Assembly: GCA_006226375.1 (NCBI GenBank) | Contig: SBHC01000028.1 | Location: forward strand, 57,543-121,542 | Source of the DNA: Deltaproteobacteria bacterium | Lineage (GTDB): Bacteria > Myxococcota_C > UBA6777 | Direction of reading: 5' to 3' | DNA length: 64,000 nucleotides | In this document: piece after piece, positions 34,299 to 43,838 of the stretch | Layout: each line of letters begins with the position of its first letter | How positions within the stretch are numbered: position 1 is the first letter of the stretch | The notes under the pieces: model-generated | What the model was told of the DNA's origin: nothing | Database searches by the model: none | Seen by the model: the letters and a program-made list of their open reading frames with translations, nothing else | Program-made: the position numbers and the translations under genes

Positions 34299-37214
34299 AT
34301 GACCCAAAATCCAACCAACCTCGATGCCAAGCTAAAGAGCATCGCGGAACAGGCCAGCAAGCCTGTAGAACACATTCGCGAGGTATACGAGACGATTCTC
34401 GCTGAGGACGTCTTTACTTCCAATACATTGTTAGAAGAGATCGACTGGTTTTACAACAAGTTGGGGTTGGACAACTACTACTTCCAAACCACCCCAAGGC
34501 CGATGATCGCCAGTCACATTCAGTCCTTGTACGCGGGCAAGATCTTGTCCCAAAACTCAGGGGAAGAGGTCGGCCTCAATCTGGAAAGCGAAAGCCCCAC
34601 TGTCGGGATGTACGTCTGCATGGAGGACCACACCCAAGCCATCCGTGTGGAACGACGCCTCGAAGAGCGCTTTCCTTACCACCGGCTCCAGTCGTACCGG
34701 ACCACAGGAACCACGTCGGCCGACTCTGATCTTCGATTGCGCATTTACTTTCTGTCTCCCCCGAACTTCACGAACCCCGACGTTCCTGAGACGGAAACGG
34801 ACATCCAGAAAGTCGCCACCCGCGACTTCTTGATCAACACATTGCCGCAAACCGCCGAGCGCTATCAGGCGTTGTTGAAGAAGAGTGCGAGCAACCTCGG
34901 CCCGGTCATTGAGATCTCTGAGAAGCCAGAGACCAAAGAGACCCGTATCATGATCGCCTACAAACGGGCGACCACACACACCTACTTTTCATCGATCTCT
35001 GACGTTCTGAACAGCCACAAGATCCACTCCAACCGAAAGTACATTGAGCAGTTCGCCAATGGCATGTTGGTTTACAGTATCTATGTGGATCATGATTTCC
35101 CAGAAGGGACTCTCGAAAACGTTCGGGAAGACCTGAGCCTCGCCTCCTTGCTTCCTCAAACCAGCCTTCTCCCCTTGTTCCAAGAAGGCCACTTGAGCAT
35201 GCAAGAGATGATGTATGCGTACTCAGCGTGGAAGTTTGTGCACCAGTTCCTGACTCGCTACAGCGACCAATACATCTCCCTGGCCAACGCCCTCAAAGAT
35301 AGCCCTGAGAACATGGGAATCCTCAACGACATCAAGCGTCGTTTGACCAAGGACACCTTCACCGAAGGCCGTATCTACGAAACCATCTACGCGTACCCAG
35401 GTGTGGTGAAGGAGTTGTACCAGCACTTTGCAGAGCGCCACTTCAACAAGTCAGGTCGCCCCGTCAAAGCATTTGACCTGAAGCCTGACGAAACCATGGT
35501 GGACTCCATCACACGTGTCGTCTCCTCCGACCTCGATAAGAAGATCCTGATGGCCTTCTTGCAGTTCAACCAGCACATCCTGAAGACCAACTTCTACAAA
35601 GACATCAAGACCAGCCTTTCCTTTCGGATGCACCCGGCCTTTTTGCCGACGCTTGATTACCCCGAAACACCCTTTGCCATCTTCTATTTGCTGGGCAACG
35701 AGTTCCGTGGGTTCCACATCCGGTTCCGCGATGTTGCCCGGGGTGGGATTCGAATCATCCGCTCAAACAACCCGGAAGCTTACACGCACAACGTCGAATC
35801 GATGTTTGATGAGAACTACCGGCTCGCCCATACACAGCAACGAAAGAACAAGGACATTCCAGAAGGTGGCTCCAAAGGCGTTGTCCTCCTGACACGACGC
35901 AACCAAGACCGTCCCGAGGTTGCTTTCAAAAAGTACATCGACGGCCTCTTGGACGTCTTGCTTCCCAACGAAGAGATCGTCGACCACTACGGAAAGGAAG
36001 AGATTCTCTTCCTTGGGCCCGACGAAGGAACAGCGTTCTTGGTTGACTGGGCCTCCCAGCACGCTCGTGAGCGCGGCTACCCCTTCTGGCGAGCGTTCAC
36101 CACAGGAAAGTCTCTTGAGTACGGCGGTATTCCTCACGATGCCTATGGCATGACGACTCGTGGCGTTCACCAATATGTGCTTGAGATTCTCAACAAATAC
36201 GGCATGGACGAAAGCACCATCACCAAAGCCCAAACGGGTGGTCCTGATGGCGACTTGGGCTCGAACGAGATCTTGATTTCCAAAGACAAGACTCTCTCCA
36301 TTGTCGACGGAAGTGGCGTCTTGTACGACCCAGAAGGCATTCATCGCGGGGAATTGGAGCGACTGGCCAAGGCTCGCGAGATGGTCCGCGAGTTCAATAC
36401 GGACTTGTTGAGTTCACGAGGGTTCCTGGTCACCATCGAAGACCGAGATGTGAAGCTCCCGGATGGTACGGATGTTCCTAGCGGCCTCACCTTCCGCAAC
36501 CAGTTTCACCTCACCAAGTACTCCAGCGCAGACCTGTTTGTACCCTGTGGTGGACGTCCCTCCTCCGTTCACATCAACAACGTCAAGAAGCTCTTTGATG
36601 ACAAAGGCAAACCTCGCTTCAAATACATCGTGGAAGGTGCCAACCTCTTCCTGACACAGGAAGCCCGCCTTGCACTCGAAAAGGCTGGCGTAGTGGTCTA
36701 CAAAGATGCTTCCGCGAACAAAGGTGGAGTAACGTCGTCTTCGCTTGAGGTCTTGGCGAGTCTCTCTTTCAATGAACAAGAGTTCCAGGAGCACTTTGCC
36801 GTCCACGATGGCAAGATCCCTGAGTTCTACAAGACGTATGTGGGCGAAGTTCACAAGCGGATTGAAGAGAACGCGAGCCTGGAGTTCGAGACCATCTGGC
36901 AAGAGAACAAGCGCTCCAAAACCCCTCGAAGCATTGTCTCGGATGAAGTCAGCAACAAGATCAACTTGTTGAACGATAGCATCCAAAACTCCATGCTTTG
37001 GGACAACCCTGCGCTCCGCCGAGCGGTCTTGCAAGAATACGTCCCAGGACCCCTGCAGGAGCTGGTGGGACTGGACAACCTCTTGCAACGGATCCCCGAG
37101 AACTACCTCCGCGCCATCTTTGGTGCTCACATTGCAAGCCGTTTTGTCTACAAAACAGGCATGCAGTCCAACGAAGTTGGTTTCTTTGAGTTTGTAAGCA
37201 AGCTCTCCAGTTAA
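34299..37214 (+). CDS. NAD-dependent glutamate dehydrogenase, large type
   Basis: A 971-residue enzyme converting glutamate to 2-oxoglutarate and ammonia with NAD. The catalytic part (about 470-800) carries I-P-E-G-G-S-K-G, F-L-G-P-D-E-G-T-A, G-G-P-D-G-D-L-G-S-N-E-I and V-E-G-A-N-L-F-L-T. The length lies between small hexameric GDH (about 450) and the 1600-residue bacterial L_180 class, nearest to the 115-kDa class known from fungi and some bacteria. The N-terminal 450 residues would be regulatory. ATG 34299 has AAGGA upstream. The potassium-transport genes follow after 145 bases, in the same direction. Confidence 0.9.
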   Translation: MTQNPTNLDAKLKSIAEQASKPVEHIREVYETILAEDVFTSNTLLEEIDWFYNKLGLDNYYFQTTPRPMIASHIQSLYAGKILSQNSGEEVGLNLESESPTVGMYVCMEDHTQAIRVERRLEERFPYHRLQSYRTTGTTSADSDLRLRIYFLSPPNFTNPDVPETETDIQKVATRDFLINTLPQTAERYQALLKKSASNLGPVIEISEKPETKETRIMIAYKRATTHTYFSSISDVLNSHKIHSNRKYIEQFANGMLVYSIYVDHDFPEGTLENVREDLSLASLLPQTSLLPLFQEGHLSMQEMMYAYSAWKFVHQFLTRYSDQYISLANALKDSPENMGILNDIKRRLTKDTFTEGRIYETIYAYPGVVKELYQHFAERHFNKSGRPVKAFDLKPDETMVDSITRVVSSDLDKKILMAFLQFNQHILKTNFYKDIKTSLSFRMHPAFLPTLDYPETPFAIFYLLGNEFRGFHIRFRDVARGGIRIIRSNNPEAYTHNVESMFDENYRLAHTQQRKNKDIPEGGSKGVVLLTRRNQDRPEVAFKKYIDGLLDVLLPNEEIVDHYGKEEILFLGPDEGTAFLVDWASQHARERGYPFWRAFTTGKSLEYGGIPHDAYGMTTRGVHQYVLEILNKYGMDESTITKAQTGGPDGDLGSNEILISKDKTLSIVDGSGVLYDPEGIHRGELERLAKAREMVREFNTDLLSSRGFLVTIEDRDVKLPDGTDVPSGLTFRNQFHLTKYSSADLFVPCGGRPSSVHINNVKKLFDDKGKPRFKYIVEGANLFLTQEARLALEKAGVVVYKDASANKGGVTSSSLEVLASLSFNEQEFQEHFAVHDGKIPEFYKTYVGEVHKRIEENASLEFETIWQENKRSKTPRSIVSDEVSNKINLLNDSIQNSMLWDNPALRRAVLQEYVPGPLQELVGLDNLLQRIPENYLRAIFGAHIASRFVYKTGMQSNEVGFFEFVSKLSS

Positions 37215-37359
37215 CTCCTCTCTCCTCTGTCTTTCCTATTTTGCTCTCCTATATATCTTCACTGGCCAAAGCTGCCTTGGAATGGTAAGCTACGGCTCTC
37301 GTTTGACCTAAGATTGAGGTCACCCCGACCTTTCCCAACCCTTTGGGATCTCCAGGAAT

Positions 37360-39087
37360 GTGCAATTGATGTTAACGTTGCTCGAAAAGTGGAGCCTCGG
37401 TCTACAGTTAGTGACTGTGGCTATCATCTCGTTCTTGGCCCAAGCCACAATGGTGGAAGATCAGTTCGTCCTGACGGCTCTTCTGGCGTGGTCGATAGCA
37501 ATCGCAGTCAGCGTGGTCTGTGATTGGCGTGAGCTGCAGCAACAAGACGACCCTCGTGAATGGCTGACCAATCATAGCCTTGAGCTTCTCCCCCTTTTCC
37601 TGGCTCCGGTCTTGATGCTCATCCACCTGGAATGGATGCTGCTTCTACTGGGTCGCCAGTTCAGCGTTACCTTTCGTTTGCTTCACCGCTCCCAGTGGGC
37701 CAACAACGTCCTTCAGTACTATGTCCAACGGCCTGCCCAGCTGATGGCGATGAGCTTTGTGTTCTTAATCTTTCTGGGAACAACCTTGCTGATGCTGCCT
37801 GGCGCGACGACAGCACCTGGGTCTCTTCACTTCCTACCTGCATTGTTCACAGCAACAAGTGCATCGTGTGTGACAGGTTTAATCGTCCTCGATACACCCC
37901 ACGCCTTCACACTCTTGGGCCAAACTATCATCTTGCTTTTGATCCAAATTGGTGGCCTGGGCATCATGACATTGTCCAGCTTTATCTTGTGGATGATGGG
38001 TCGCAAGTTGGGCATCCAGAGTCGGACCGCGATAGGCGAGATTCTTGACGAGAGCAAACCCAACAATCTGTTCCGGCTGATTCGGCTGATCGTTATGGCC
38101 ACCGTGCTGACGGAGCTATTCGGTGCCATCATCCTGTTCTTTTGTTGGTACGATGGACAGCGAACCCTCGGCTACACGGCCTTTATCGCTGTGTTTCACT
38201 CGGTCTCCGCGTTTTGTAATGCGGGCTTTGCCTTATGGAGCGACAGCTTGATGTCGTTCCGCTCCGACTGGGTCGTCAATTTCACTATCATGTTTTTGAT
38301 TTTGGCAGGGAGTGTGGGGTTCCCGGTGCTCGCCAGCTTAATGCCGACCACCAAGCAACGAACAGGGGTCTCCCTGAAGCTTCCCTGGTACCAAAGACTT
38401 AAGGTTTACGTTGCAAGACTCTCGATTAACACCAAGGTGGTGTTGGTCGCTCAACCCATCCTGGTGTTGGGTGCTTTCTTTATCTTTTTTGGGCTAGAAC
38501 ACAGCAACCTCCTCAAAGGAATGCCCTTTCATGAGAAGGTCTTAACCTCGTTGTTTCAATCGGTGACGTTGCGAACAGCCGGGTTTAACACCGTTGACTT
38601 TGCGCAACTCAGCCACGCCACCCTCTTGATGATGCTAGTATGGATGTTCATCGGCGGATGCTCAGCAGGAACCGCTGGTGGGGTGAAGGTCAACACCATT
38701 GCCGTGTTGTTCTTGTCCTTGCGGTCCATTATGCGGGGTCGTACCGAAGTCGAAGTGTTTGGTCGAGAAATCCCTCATGCAACCATCCGGCGCGCGACAG
38801 TCATCTTTTTCACGTTCATATCCCTGCTGCTGATGGGTTGTTTTGCCTTGTTTATCGTGCAGCCCAAGCTGCCCTTTTTGCGCGTTTTGTTTGAAGCCAC
38901 ATCGGCCTTGGGAACGGTTGGATTAACCGTGAACACCACAGGTCTTTTGAACCCTTGGGGCCAATTCATCATCATCGTCTTGATGTTCATCGGAAGAATT
39001 GGACCTCTGACGGTTGCTTTGGCTATCGGTCAACGTGATTCTTCTGGAAAATACCGCTACCCTCGCGGACGAATACAGGTAGGTTAA
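37360..39087 (+). CDS. Potassium transporter, membrane subunit (KtrB/TrkH family)
   Basis: A 575-residue integral membrane protein that lets K+ into the cell together with the RCK subunit encoded next to it. Four pore-loop motifs are visible: S-A-S-C-V-T-G-L, S-A-F-C-N-A-G-F, S-V-T-L-R-T-A-G-F and T-S-A-L-G-T-V-G-L, each with the filter Gly. The third one, with T-L-R-T-A-G-F-N, resembles KtrB more than E. coli TrkH. The N-terminal about 115 residues add helices beyond the usual KtrB core. GTG 37360 and ATG 37369 are both possible starts. The RCK gene begins two bases after the stop. Confidence 0.93.
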   Translation: MQLMLTLLEKWSLGLQLVTVAIISFLAQATMVEDQFVLTALLAWSIAIAVSVVCDWRELQQQDDPREWLTNHSLELLPLFLAPVLMLIHLEWMLLLLGRQFSVTFRLLHRSQWANNVLQYYVQRPAQLMAMSFVFLIFLGTTLLMLPGATTAPGSLHFLPALFTATSASCVTGLIVLDTPHAFTLLGQTIILLLIQIGGLGIMTLSSFILWMMGRKLGIQSRTAIGEILDESKPNNLFRLIRLIVMATVLTELFGAIILFFCWYDGQRTLGYTAFIAVFHSVSAFCNAGFALWSDSLMSFRSDWVVNFTIMFLILAGSVGFPVLASLMPTTKQRTGVSLKLPWYQRLKVYVARLSINTKVVLVAQPILVLGAFFIFFGLEHSNLLKGMPFHEKVLTSLFQSVTLRTAGFNTVDFAQLSHATLLMMLVWMFIGGCSAGTAGGVKVNTIAVLFLSLRSIMRGRTEVEVFGREIPHATIRRATVIFFTFISLLLMGCFALFIVQPKLPFLRVLFEATSALGTVGLTVNTTGLLNPWGQFIIIVLMFIGRIGPLTVALAIGQRDSSGKYRYPRGRIQVG

Positions 39088-39089
39088 TC

Positions 39090-39794
39090 ATGTCCCAGCG
39101 TTACTTTGTGATTGGTCTTGGTCAGTTTGGTTATCACCTCGCCTTGTCGTTGAGTCAAACCGGTGCGGAAGTTGTGGCCCTCGACACCAAGATGGACATT
39201 ATTGAACAAATCAAAGACGAAGTGTCCCAAGCGGTCTGTGTGGACGCAAGTCGTGAGGAAAACCTCCGAGCCCTGTCCATCGACAAGGATGACATCGGTC
39301 TTGTCACGATTGGTGAAGACGACTTGGAAAACAGCATCCTGGCCACAGCCATCCTCGCGCAGCTCAAATGCAAACGGATTGTGGCTCGAGCGACCAACGA
39401 CCTTCACGCCAAAATTCTCAGGATTGTGGGTGCCCACGAGGTCGTCAACCCTGAACGGGACCTCGCAGAGCGAATCGCCCAACGCATCGTCCAACGTGGT
39501 CTGGTGGACTTGATTCCCTTGTCGGGAGACTATGCAATGAGTGAGATCATCGCCCCCCGTCAATTTGTAGGACAAACCTTAACCGGTCTCAACCTTCGAC
39601 AAACCTATGGTGTCAATGTCATTGCGATAAAGCACAAGGTGAGAAAGTTTGTAGAAGGCACCGAAACTGAAGAAGAAGAGTTGCTCACACACAACCCGCA
39701 CCCCTCGACCTTCATTCAAGAGAATGACATCTTACTTTGCATTGGAACCATCGAGGATATCGAGCGAATCGCAACGTTGTGCAACAAGCAGTAA
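39090..39794 (+). CDS. Potassium transport regulatory subunit, RCK (KtrA/TrkA family)
   Basis: A 234-residue cytoplasmic protein. The Rossmann-type RCK_N domain starts at once with V-I-G-L-G-Q-F-G (nucleotide binding), then V-A-L-D-T and D-A-S; the RCK_C (TrkA_C) domain fills the last 80 residues. In this family ATP/ADP or NAD(H) binding gates the membrane partner. It has one RCK pair, as in KtrA, and not the duplicated form of E. coli TrkA. It is two bases downstream of the KtrB-like gene and certainly co-transcribed. Its 3-prime end converges on the kinase gene with 25 bases between stops. Confidence 0.94.
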   Translation: MSQRYFVIGLGQFGYHLALSLSQTGAEVVALDTKMDIIEQIKDEVSQAVCVDASREENLRALSIDKDDIGLVTIGEDDLENSILATAILAQLKCKRIVARATNDLHAKILRIVGAHEVVNPERDLAERIAQRIVQRGLVDLIPLSGDYAMSEIIAPRQFVGQTLTGLNLRQTYGVNVIAIKHKVRKFVEGTETEEEELLTHNPHPSTFIQENDILLCIGTIEDIERIATLCNKQ

Positions 39795-39819
39795 GTGGGA
39801 AGGAAGAGCCAGCGGTTGG

Positions 39820-41535
39820 CTACAAGTTAAGGTAGGCAAGATAGCCACCCACGCCGAGGATGGCGAGGGAGAGAACAACAATCAAAAACCACTTAAACCC
39901 GGTTCCACCCTGCCGCTTTCGCTGCAGACGTGGAGGACTGGGTGTGGTGTCACCGTCCGAAGCACGAGGGGTGTGTCGTGAGGGGAATGGCAACCCTGCC
40001 CCACCGGCATTCTCAGCTCGGATGGCAGCGGCAGCCTGCTCTTGAAGTTGCTGCATCACATCCGGTGGCATCGGCTCTGTGACCGTTTTGCCCATATCAA
40101 AGTCGTCAGCGGATGGATTGTCGAACGTATGAGGTCCTTGGTTAGACCAAGGCACATCATCTGCTGATTTCGGCATGGCATAGGGACTTGAAGGAGCCGG
40201 AGAGCTTGCTCCGACGTGAGCCAACGATTGTTTTTGTTGCGCATCCACGGCCGTGGAATCGACCTGTCCTGCCAAGTTGTTTTGCTCCGCCCACCTTCGG
40301 GCTTCGGCCAAAATAGACTCAGGCAGTTGAACATCCATAGCGGTCCGGTCAAGCGGAATTCCACCGTCATCGGGAACTCCAGGAGTGGCTGCGCTGGTTG
40401 GGGCAAAGACATCCACGTTGGAGTTATCGTTCCAGCTTTGCTCCGGTTCCATTTGAGGAACAGTCGCAAGCTCTGGGCTGATCGATTCAGCGCTAGAATA
40501 TCCCTTGAACTCGCTGACCAAGACAGGGAAGCAGCTCAACAAGGCATCTCGGAACTCAATCATGTTGACAAAGCGGTCACTTGGCTCTTTGGCCAGAGCC
40601 TTCAAGGTGACTGCAGACAAGGCGGGTGAGATATCGAGGTCTGGACGCTGCTCCATAGGAGGAACAGGGTCTTCCATGACGTGCCCCGCCATCACCTTGT
40701 GGATGGCCATGGGACCACCGTCTTCTTGCATGGGGAAAGGAACTTGACCCGTCAAACCCTGGTACAAGAGAACGCCCAGAGAGTAGATATCCGAACCGGG
40801 ACCGAGGTGGCTCTCCCCCCTCTCGTACTGTTCGGGGGTAGGACCTTTGCACTGCTCCGGTGACATATACTCTGGCGTCCCCATGACCCGGCCGTAGTTG
40901 GTGAGCATGGTCGCCTTGGTTGAGGTCGGTCGAGCGATACCAAAGTCCAGGAGCTTTACGATGTGATCCGCGTCGTCTTCACCTTTGTGGAGAAAGATGT
41001 TGTCGGGCTTGATATCGCGGTGGACCAGGTCCACGTCATGCACAACGGAGAGAGCTTCACACATCTGGCAAACGTAACGAACCATGGAGCGAGGAGAAGG
41101 CAACTTGTTGGGGTTTTGAAGGAGTTCGGTAAAAGGATACCCGTTCAGCAACTCCATCACATAGTAAAACCCAACGCCGTCTTCCACACCAAAGTCATAG
41201 ATGTCGATGATGTAGGGGGACCGCCGAGCGACCTTGTTGGTTAGCTTGGCTTCCCGCTGGAAACGCTTGAGCATCTCTTCCTTGGACGAGAGACCCTTCT
41301 TGATAATTTTGACGGCGCAAAAGTCGTCAAAGAAGATGCGGTCGGCCTTGTAGACCAACGCCATACCACCTTCAGCAACATGCTCGACAAGTCGATATTT
41401 TTGGCCAAGAACGCGGCCAACCAGAGATTCGTCAGTGGCATCCTGTGCAGCCTGAATGGATGTACCACAGGCCGGGCAGAACAACGCATCCTGAGGTATG
41501 GGTTGCTGGCAAGAAGGATTGGGGCAGGTGATCAT
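39820..41535 (-). CDS. Ser/Thr protein kinase, PknB-like, with N-terminal zinc ribbon and C-terminal membrane anchor
   Basis: A 571-residue kinase. N-terminal zinc ribbon (Cys 4, 9, 20, 23), then a kinase domain at about 47-335 with all catalytic residues: G-loop A-E-G-G-M-A, Lys76, H-R-D-I-K-P-D-N (Asp174), D-F-G (Asp197), G-T-P-E-Y-M-S-P-E-Q. A Pro/Ser/Ala-rich linker follows, and one C-terminal membrane helix (about 547-566) acts as a tail anchor with almost nothing outside, so it senses inside the cell. In contrast to the protein at 31233-34085 it should be active. The PP2C at 1075 and the FHA protein at 42483 are possible partners in the same pathway. ATG 41535 is the only sensible start. 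Confidence 0.93.
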   Translation of the reverse strand: MITCPNPSCQQPIPQDALFCPACGTSIQAAQDATDESLVGRVLGQKYRLVEHVAEGGMALVYKADRIFFDDFCAVKIIKKGLSSKEEMLKRFQREAKLTNKVARRSPYIIDIYDFGVEDGVGFYYVMELLNGYPFTELLQNPNKLPSPRSMVRYVCQMCEALSVVHDVDLVHRDIKPDNIFLHKGEDDADHIVKLLDFGIARPTSTKATMLTNYGRVMGTPEYMSPEQCKGPTPEQYERGESHLGPGSDIYSLGVLLYQGLTGQVPFPMQEDGGPMAIHKVMAGHVMEDPVPPMEQRPDLDISPALSAVTLKALAKEPSDRFVNMIEFRDALLSCFPVLVSEFKGYSSAESISPELATVPQMEPEQSWNDNSNVDVFAPTSAATPGVPDDGGIPLDRTAMDVQLPESILAEARRWAEQNNLAGQVDSTAVDAQQKQSLAHVGASSPAPSSPYAMPKSADDVPWSNQGPHTFDNPSADDFDMGKTVTEPMPPDVMQQLQEQAAAAIRAENAGGAGLPFPSRHTPRASDGDTTPSPPRLQRKRQGGTGFKWFLIVVLSLAILGVGGYLAYLNL

Positions 41536-41636
41536 GAACCAAACTCCGCCACGAGCAGGGAATAGAGCCGCCGTGGATGCAAAAAAGTACGTCGCCTCAA
41601 GGTAACACGCACAAAGGACAACCGCAAGTTGAACAC

Positions 41637-42410
41637 TTAAGTTTTGGGCACTGTATCTCCGAAGGAGCCATAAACAAACTGAAAGACAGAGAGGACAGCA
41701 GGCCCGGCTGTCTCAGTCCTTAAGATCAGTGGTCCCAAACCAACGGATGCAAAACCGTGTTCCCCTAAATATGTGATCTCTTCTTCCGAGAATCCACCCT
41801 CGGGTCCCACAGCCAAAACAACACCTGGAATATCGGCATGTTCAATCATCCAGTTGCGAAGGGATTGTGAGGTTTCGCCTTCCCAACACACCAACCGCAA
41901 GTAACCAGGAGGCAGCACATCAGGAAGCTCCGATAAGGAAACAGGTGTATGAACCTGCGGTACATCCGTTCGACGGCATTGTCGAGAAGCTTCTTGAACA
42001 ATTTTTTGCCACCGGTCCAAACGTTTCTTTTGCTTGTCAGGTTTGGGCTTGACCACACAATGCTTGCTGAAGAAAGGAATCAAACTCTCGACACCAAGCT
42101 CGGTCGACTTCTGAAGGATGTTCTCAAGCTTGTCGGACTTTGGCATTCCCTGGGCCAACACGACAGGAAAGCTGGCGTTCCGAGTCTCCAACTTTTCCAA
42201 CCAAGTGATACCGGGAGCGCCGGTCTCTAACTCTACCAGTTCAGCGCGCCACGAAAGATTGTCTCCGTTGCAGACCTCCACCGAATCTCCCAGTTGGAGT
42301 CGAAGCACGCGAAGAAGGTAATGCTCCGTTTCGGAGTCAAGCTCCACGGAAGGAGCAGGCAAGCTGTTGGGAACAGGAAAGTGTGGAAGGATGACACGAT
42401 GTCGCGTCAT
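41637..42410 (-). CDS. rsmE: 16S rRNA (uracil-1498-N3)-methyltransferase
   Basis: A 257-residue SPOUT-class methyltransferase. An N-terminal PUA-like part (Y-L-L-R-V-L-R-L, G-D-N-L-S-W) is followed by the knot domain with K-S-D-K-L-E, K-S-T-E-L-G-V, A-V-G-P-E-G-G-F-S-x-x-E and L-G-P-L-I-L-R-T-E-T-A, which are diagnostic for RsmE. It modifies U1498 in the decoding region of the small ribosomal subunit. ATG 42410 has AAGGAG upstream and lies inside a longer open frame reaching 42461. The FHA gene ends 72 bases upstream on the same strand. Confidence 0.95.
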   Translation of the reverse strand: MTRHRVILPHFPVPNSLPAPSVELDSETEHYLLRVLRLQLGDSVEVCNGDNLSWRAELVELETGAPGITWLEKLETRNASFPVVLAQGMPKSDKLENILQKSTELGVESLIPFFSKHCVVKPKPDKQKKRLDRWQKIVQEASRQCRRTDVPQVHTPVSLSELPDVLPPGYLRLVCWEGETSQSLRNWMIEHADIPGVVLAVGPEGGFSEEEITYLGEHGFASVGLGPLILRTETAGPAVLSVFQFVYGSFGDTVPKT

Positions 42411-42482
42411 TGATGCTCCTTCACCGTAAGATTGGAGGGTTTTGGCCCGAAAGTGGGACAAGCGGAGAGCGAGGTGTGGTTC

Positions 42483-43667
42483 CTAGCCAGAGAACATAAA
42501 GAGCCAGACAGCGCCCAACACAACAAGCACAACGACAGTGGCGATCACGGTGATCTGCGTGGAGGTCAGACCAGGCTCAACAGGAACGGGGAGACCACCG
42601 GCTTCACCTTCTTCTCCACCTTCCGCTCCAAGGGCCTCTCCTTCTTCGCCGTTGACTCCAGCCTCACCCAGTTCATTTGCACCGTCGGGGGATGGCGCAT
42701 CAAGGCCAGGAACCTCGGGAGCATCGGATGAGTTGGCTTCAAGCGCTTCCCCACCTTCGCCGAGTCCTTCTTCCCCCATGGAAGCGACATCAACACCAGA
42801 AGGGGGTGGAGAGTTGGGTTGGGGAACAGAGATGGATCCGCTCACGGCAGCCTGTTCCGCGACGGGATCATTCACAACATCGCCAATCATTTCAGCCAGA
42901 GCAGCGCCCTCCGGATCTGAGAATTGAAGCTTGGCGGTGCCGAGTGTGATCTCATCTCGATCCCGAAGAGCGTGTTCCACACCCTTCGCCAAACGCCGAC
43001 CGTTCACCACAACACCGTTGCGGCTGTTCAGGTCACGTATCATCACACCTGAGGGGTCCCGACGAACGGCTGCGTGCTCACGGGAGATGTTCTCATCCTG
43101 AATCACAAGGTCACATTGAGGAGCCCGACCAATTCTGTAGTCGGCGTGCATACCAGACAGCTCAAATTGCTGCATGCTGGCCTGTCCACCAGACATTACA
43201 ATCAGCTTGGGAGGCTTGTCTTCGTGCCCCATGACACCACCCAACACGCTGCGAATCATCTCATCCCGGATCATCGCGGTGTTTTCGGTGGGTGGGAGTT
43301 GGTTGTAGACTTCGACGCCGCAGACGAAGCGGATGTCATAGGGGACAATACGAATGTGGTCGCCGCTTCGCAGAAGCTTGGACTCACGCTCATTAAGCCG
43401 GGTACCGTTCAGGATGGTGCCGTTTCGACTACCGAGTTCCTCCAGAAAAAACTCATTCCCTTGCCGGACAATTCGGGCGTGTTGACCAGAAACAGCAGCA
43501 TGGTTGAGGGGAATTTCGTTGCTGGGGGAGCGTCCCATGCAGATTTGATCCGATTGAGGCGGATTGAACATCAAATCTTCGGGTTGGGCAAACGCCTCCG
43601 TCGGCTCAGACGGGGTAGAATGAGATACGGTCAGTCGAACTGATTGCGCGCTGAACTGTTCCGACAT
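42483..43667 (-). CDS. Double FHA-domain protein with C-terminal membrane anchor
   Basis: A 394-residue phosphothreonine reader. FHA domain 1 (about 40-125) has G-R-S-P-S-N, S-G-Q-H-A and S-R-N-G-T-x-L-N-G; FHA domain 2 (about 165-260) has G-R-A-P-Q-C, S-R-E-H-A and S-R-N-G-V-x-V-N-G, so both keep the pThr-binding residues. An acidic Glu/Gly/Ala/Pro-rich linker leads to a single helix at the very end (about 370-392), making a tail-anchored protein facing the cytoplasm. It probably docks kinase targets at the membrane; the Ser/Thr kinase two genes downstream has the same tail-anchor design. ATG 43667 follows GGAG very closely. Confidence 0.9.
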   Translation of the reverse strand: MSEQFSAQSVRLTVSHSTPSEPTEAFAQPEDLMFNPPQSDQICMGRSPSNEIPLNHAAVSGQHARIVRQGNEFFLEELGSRNGTILNGTRLNERESKLLRSGDHIRIVPYDIRFVCGVEVYNQLPPTENTAMIRDEMIRSVLGGVMGHEDKPPKLIVMSGGQASMQQFELSGMHADYRIGRAPQCDLVIQDENISREHAAVRRDPSGVMIRDLNSRNGVVVNGRRLAKGVEHALRDRDEITLGTAKLQFSDPEGAALAEMIGDVVNDPVAEQAAVSGSISVPQPNSPPPSGVDVASMGEEGLGEGGEALEANSSDAPEVPGLDAPSPDGANELGEAGVNGEEGEALGAEGGEEGEAGGLPVPVEPGLTSTQITVIATVVVLVVLGAVWLFMFSG

Positions 43668-43838
43668 AATCTCCAATCACTCCAAATAGTGTGACAAGAC
43701 CGAAGTCCAGAAGTAACGTGGGTAGTTGAACAACGTGAACTTAAGGTGAAATTGCTGGATGACAAGGCTTCTGTCAAAAACCAGCGACTTCTCCTCTTCC
43801 TACGAACCCAGTAAGATCTGCAAAGTAGTCCCCCCAGT

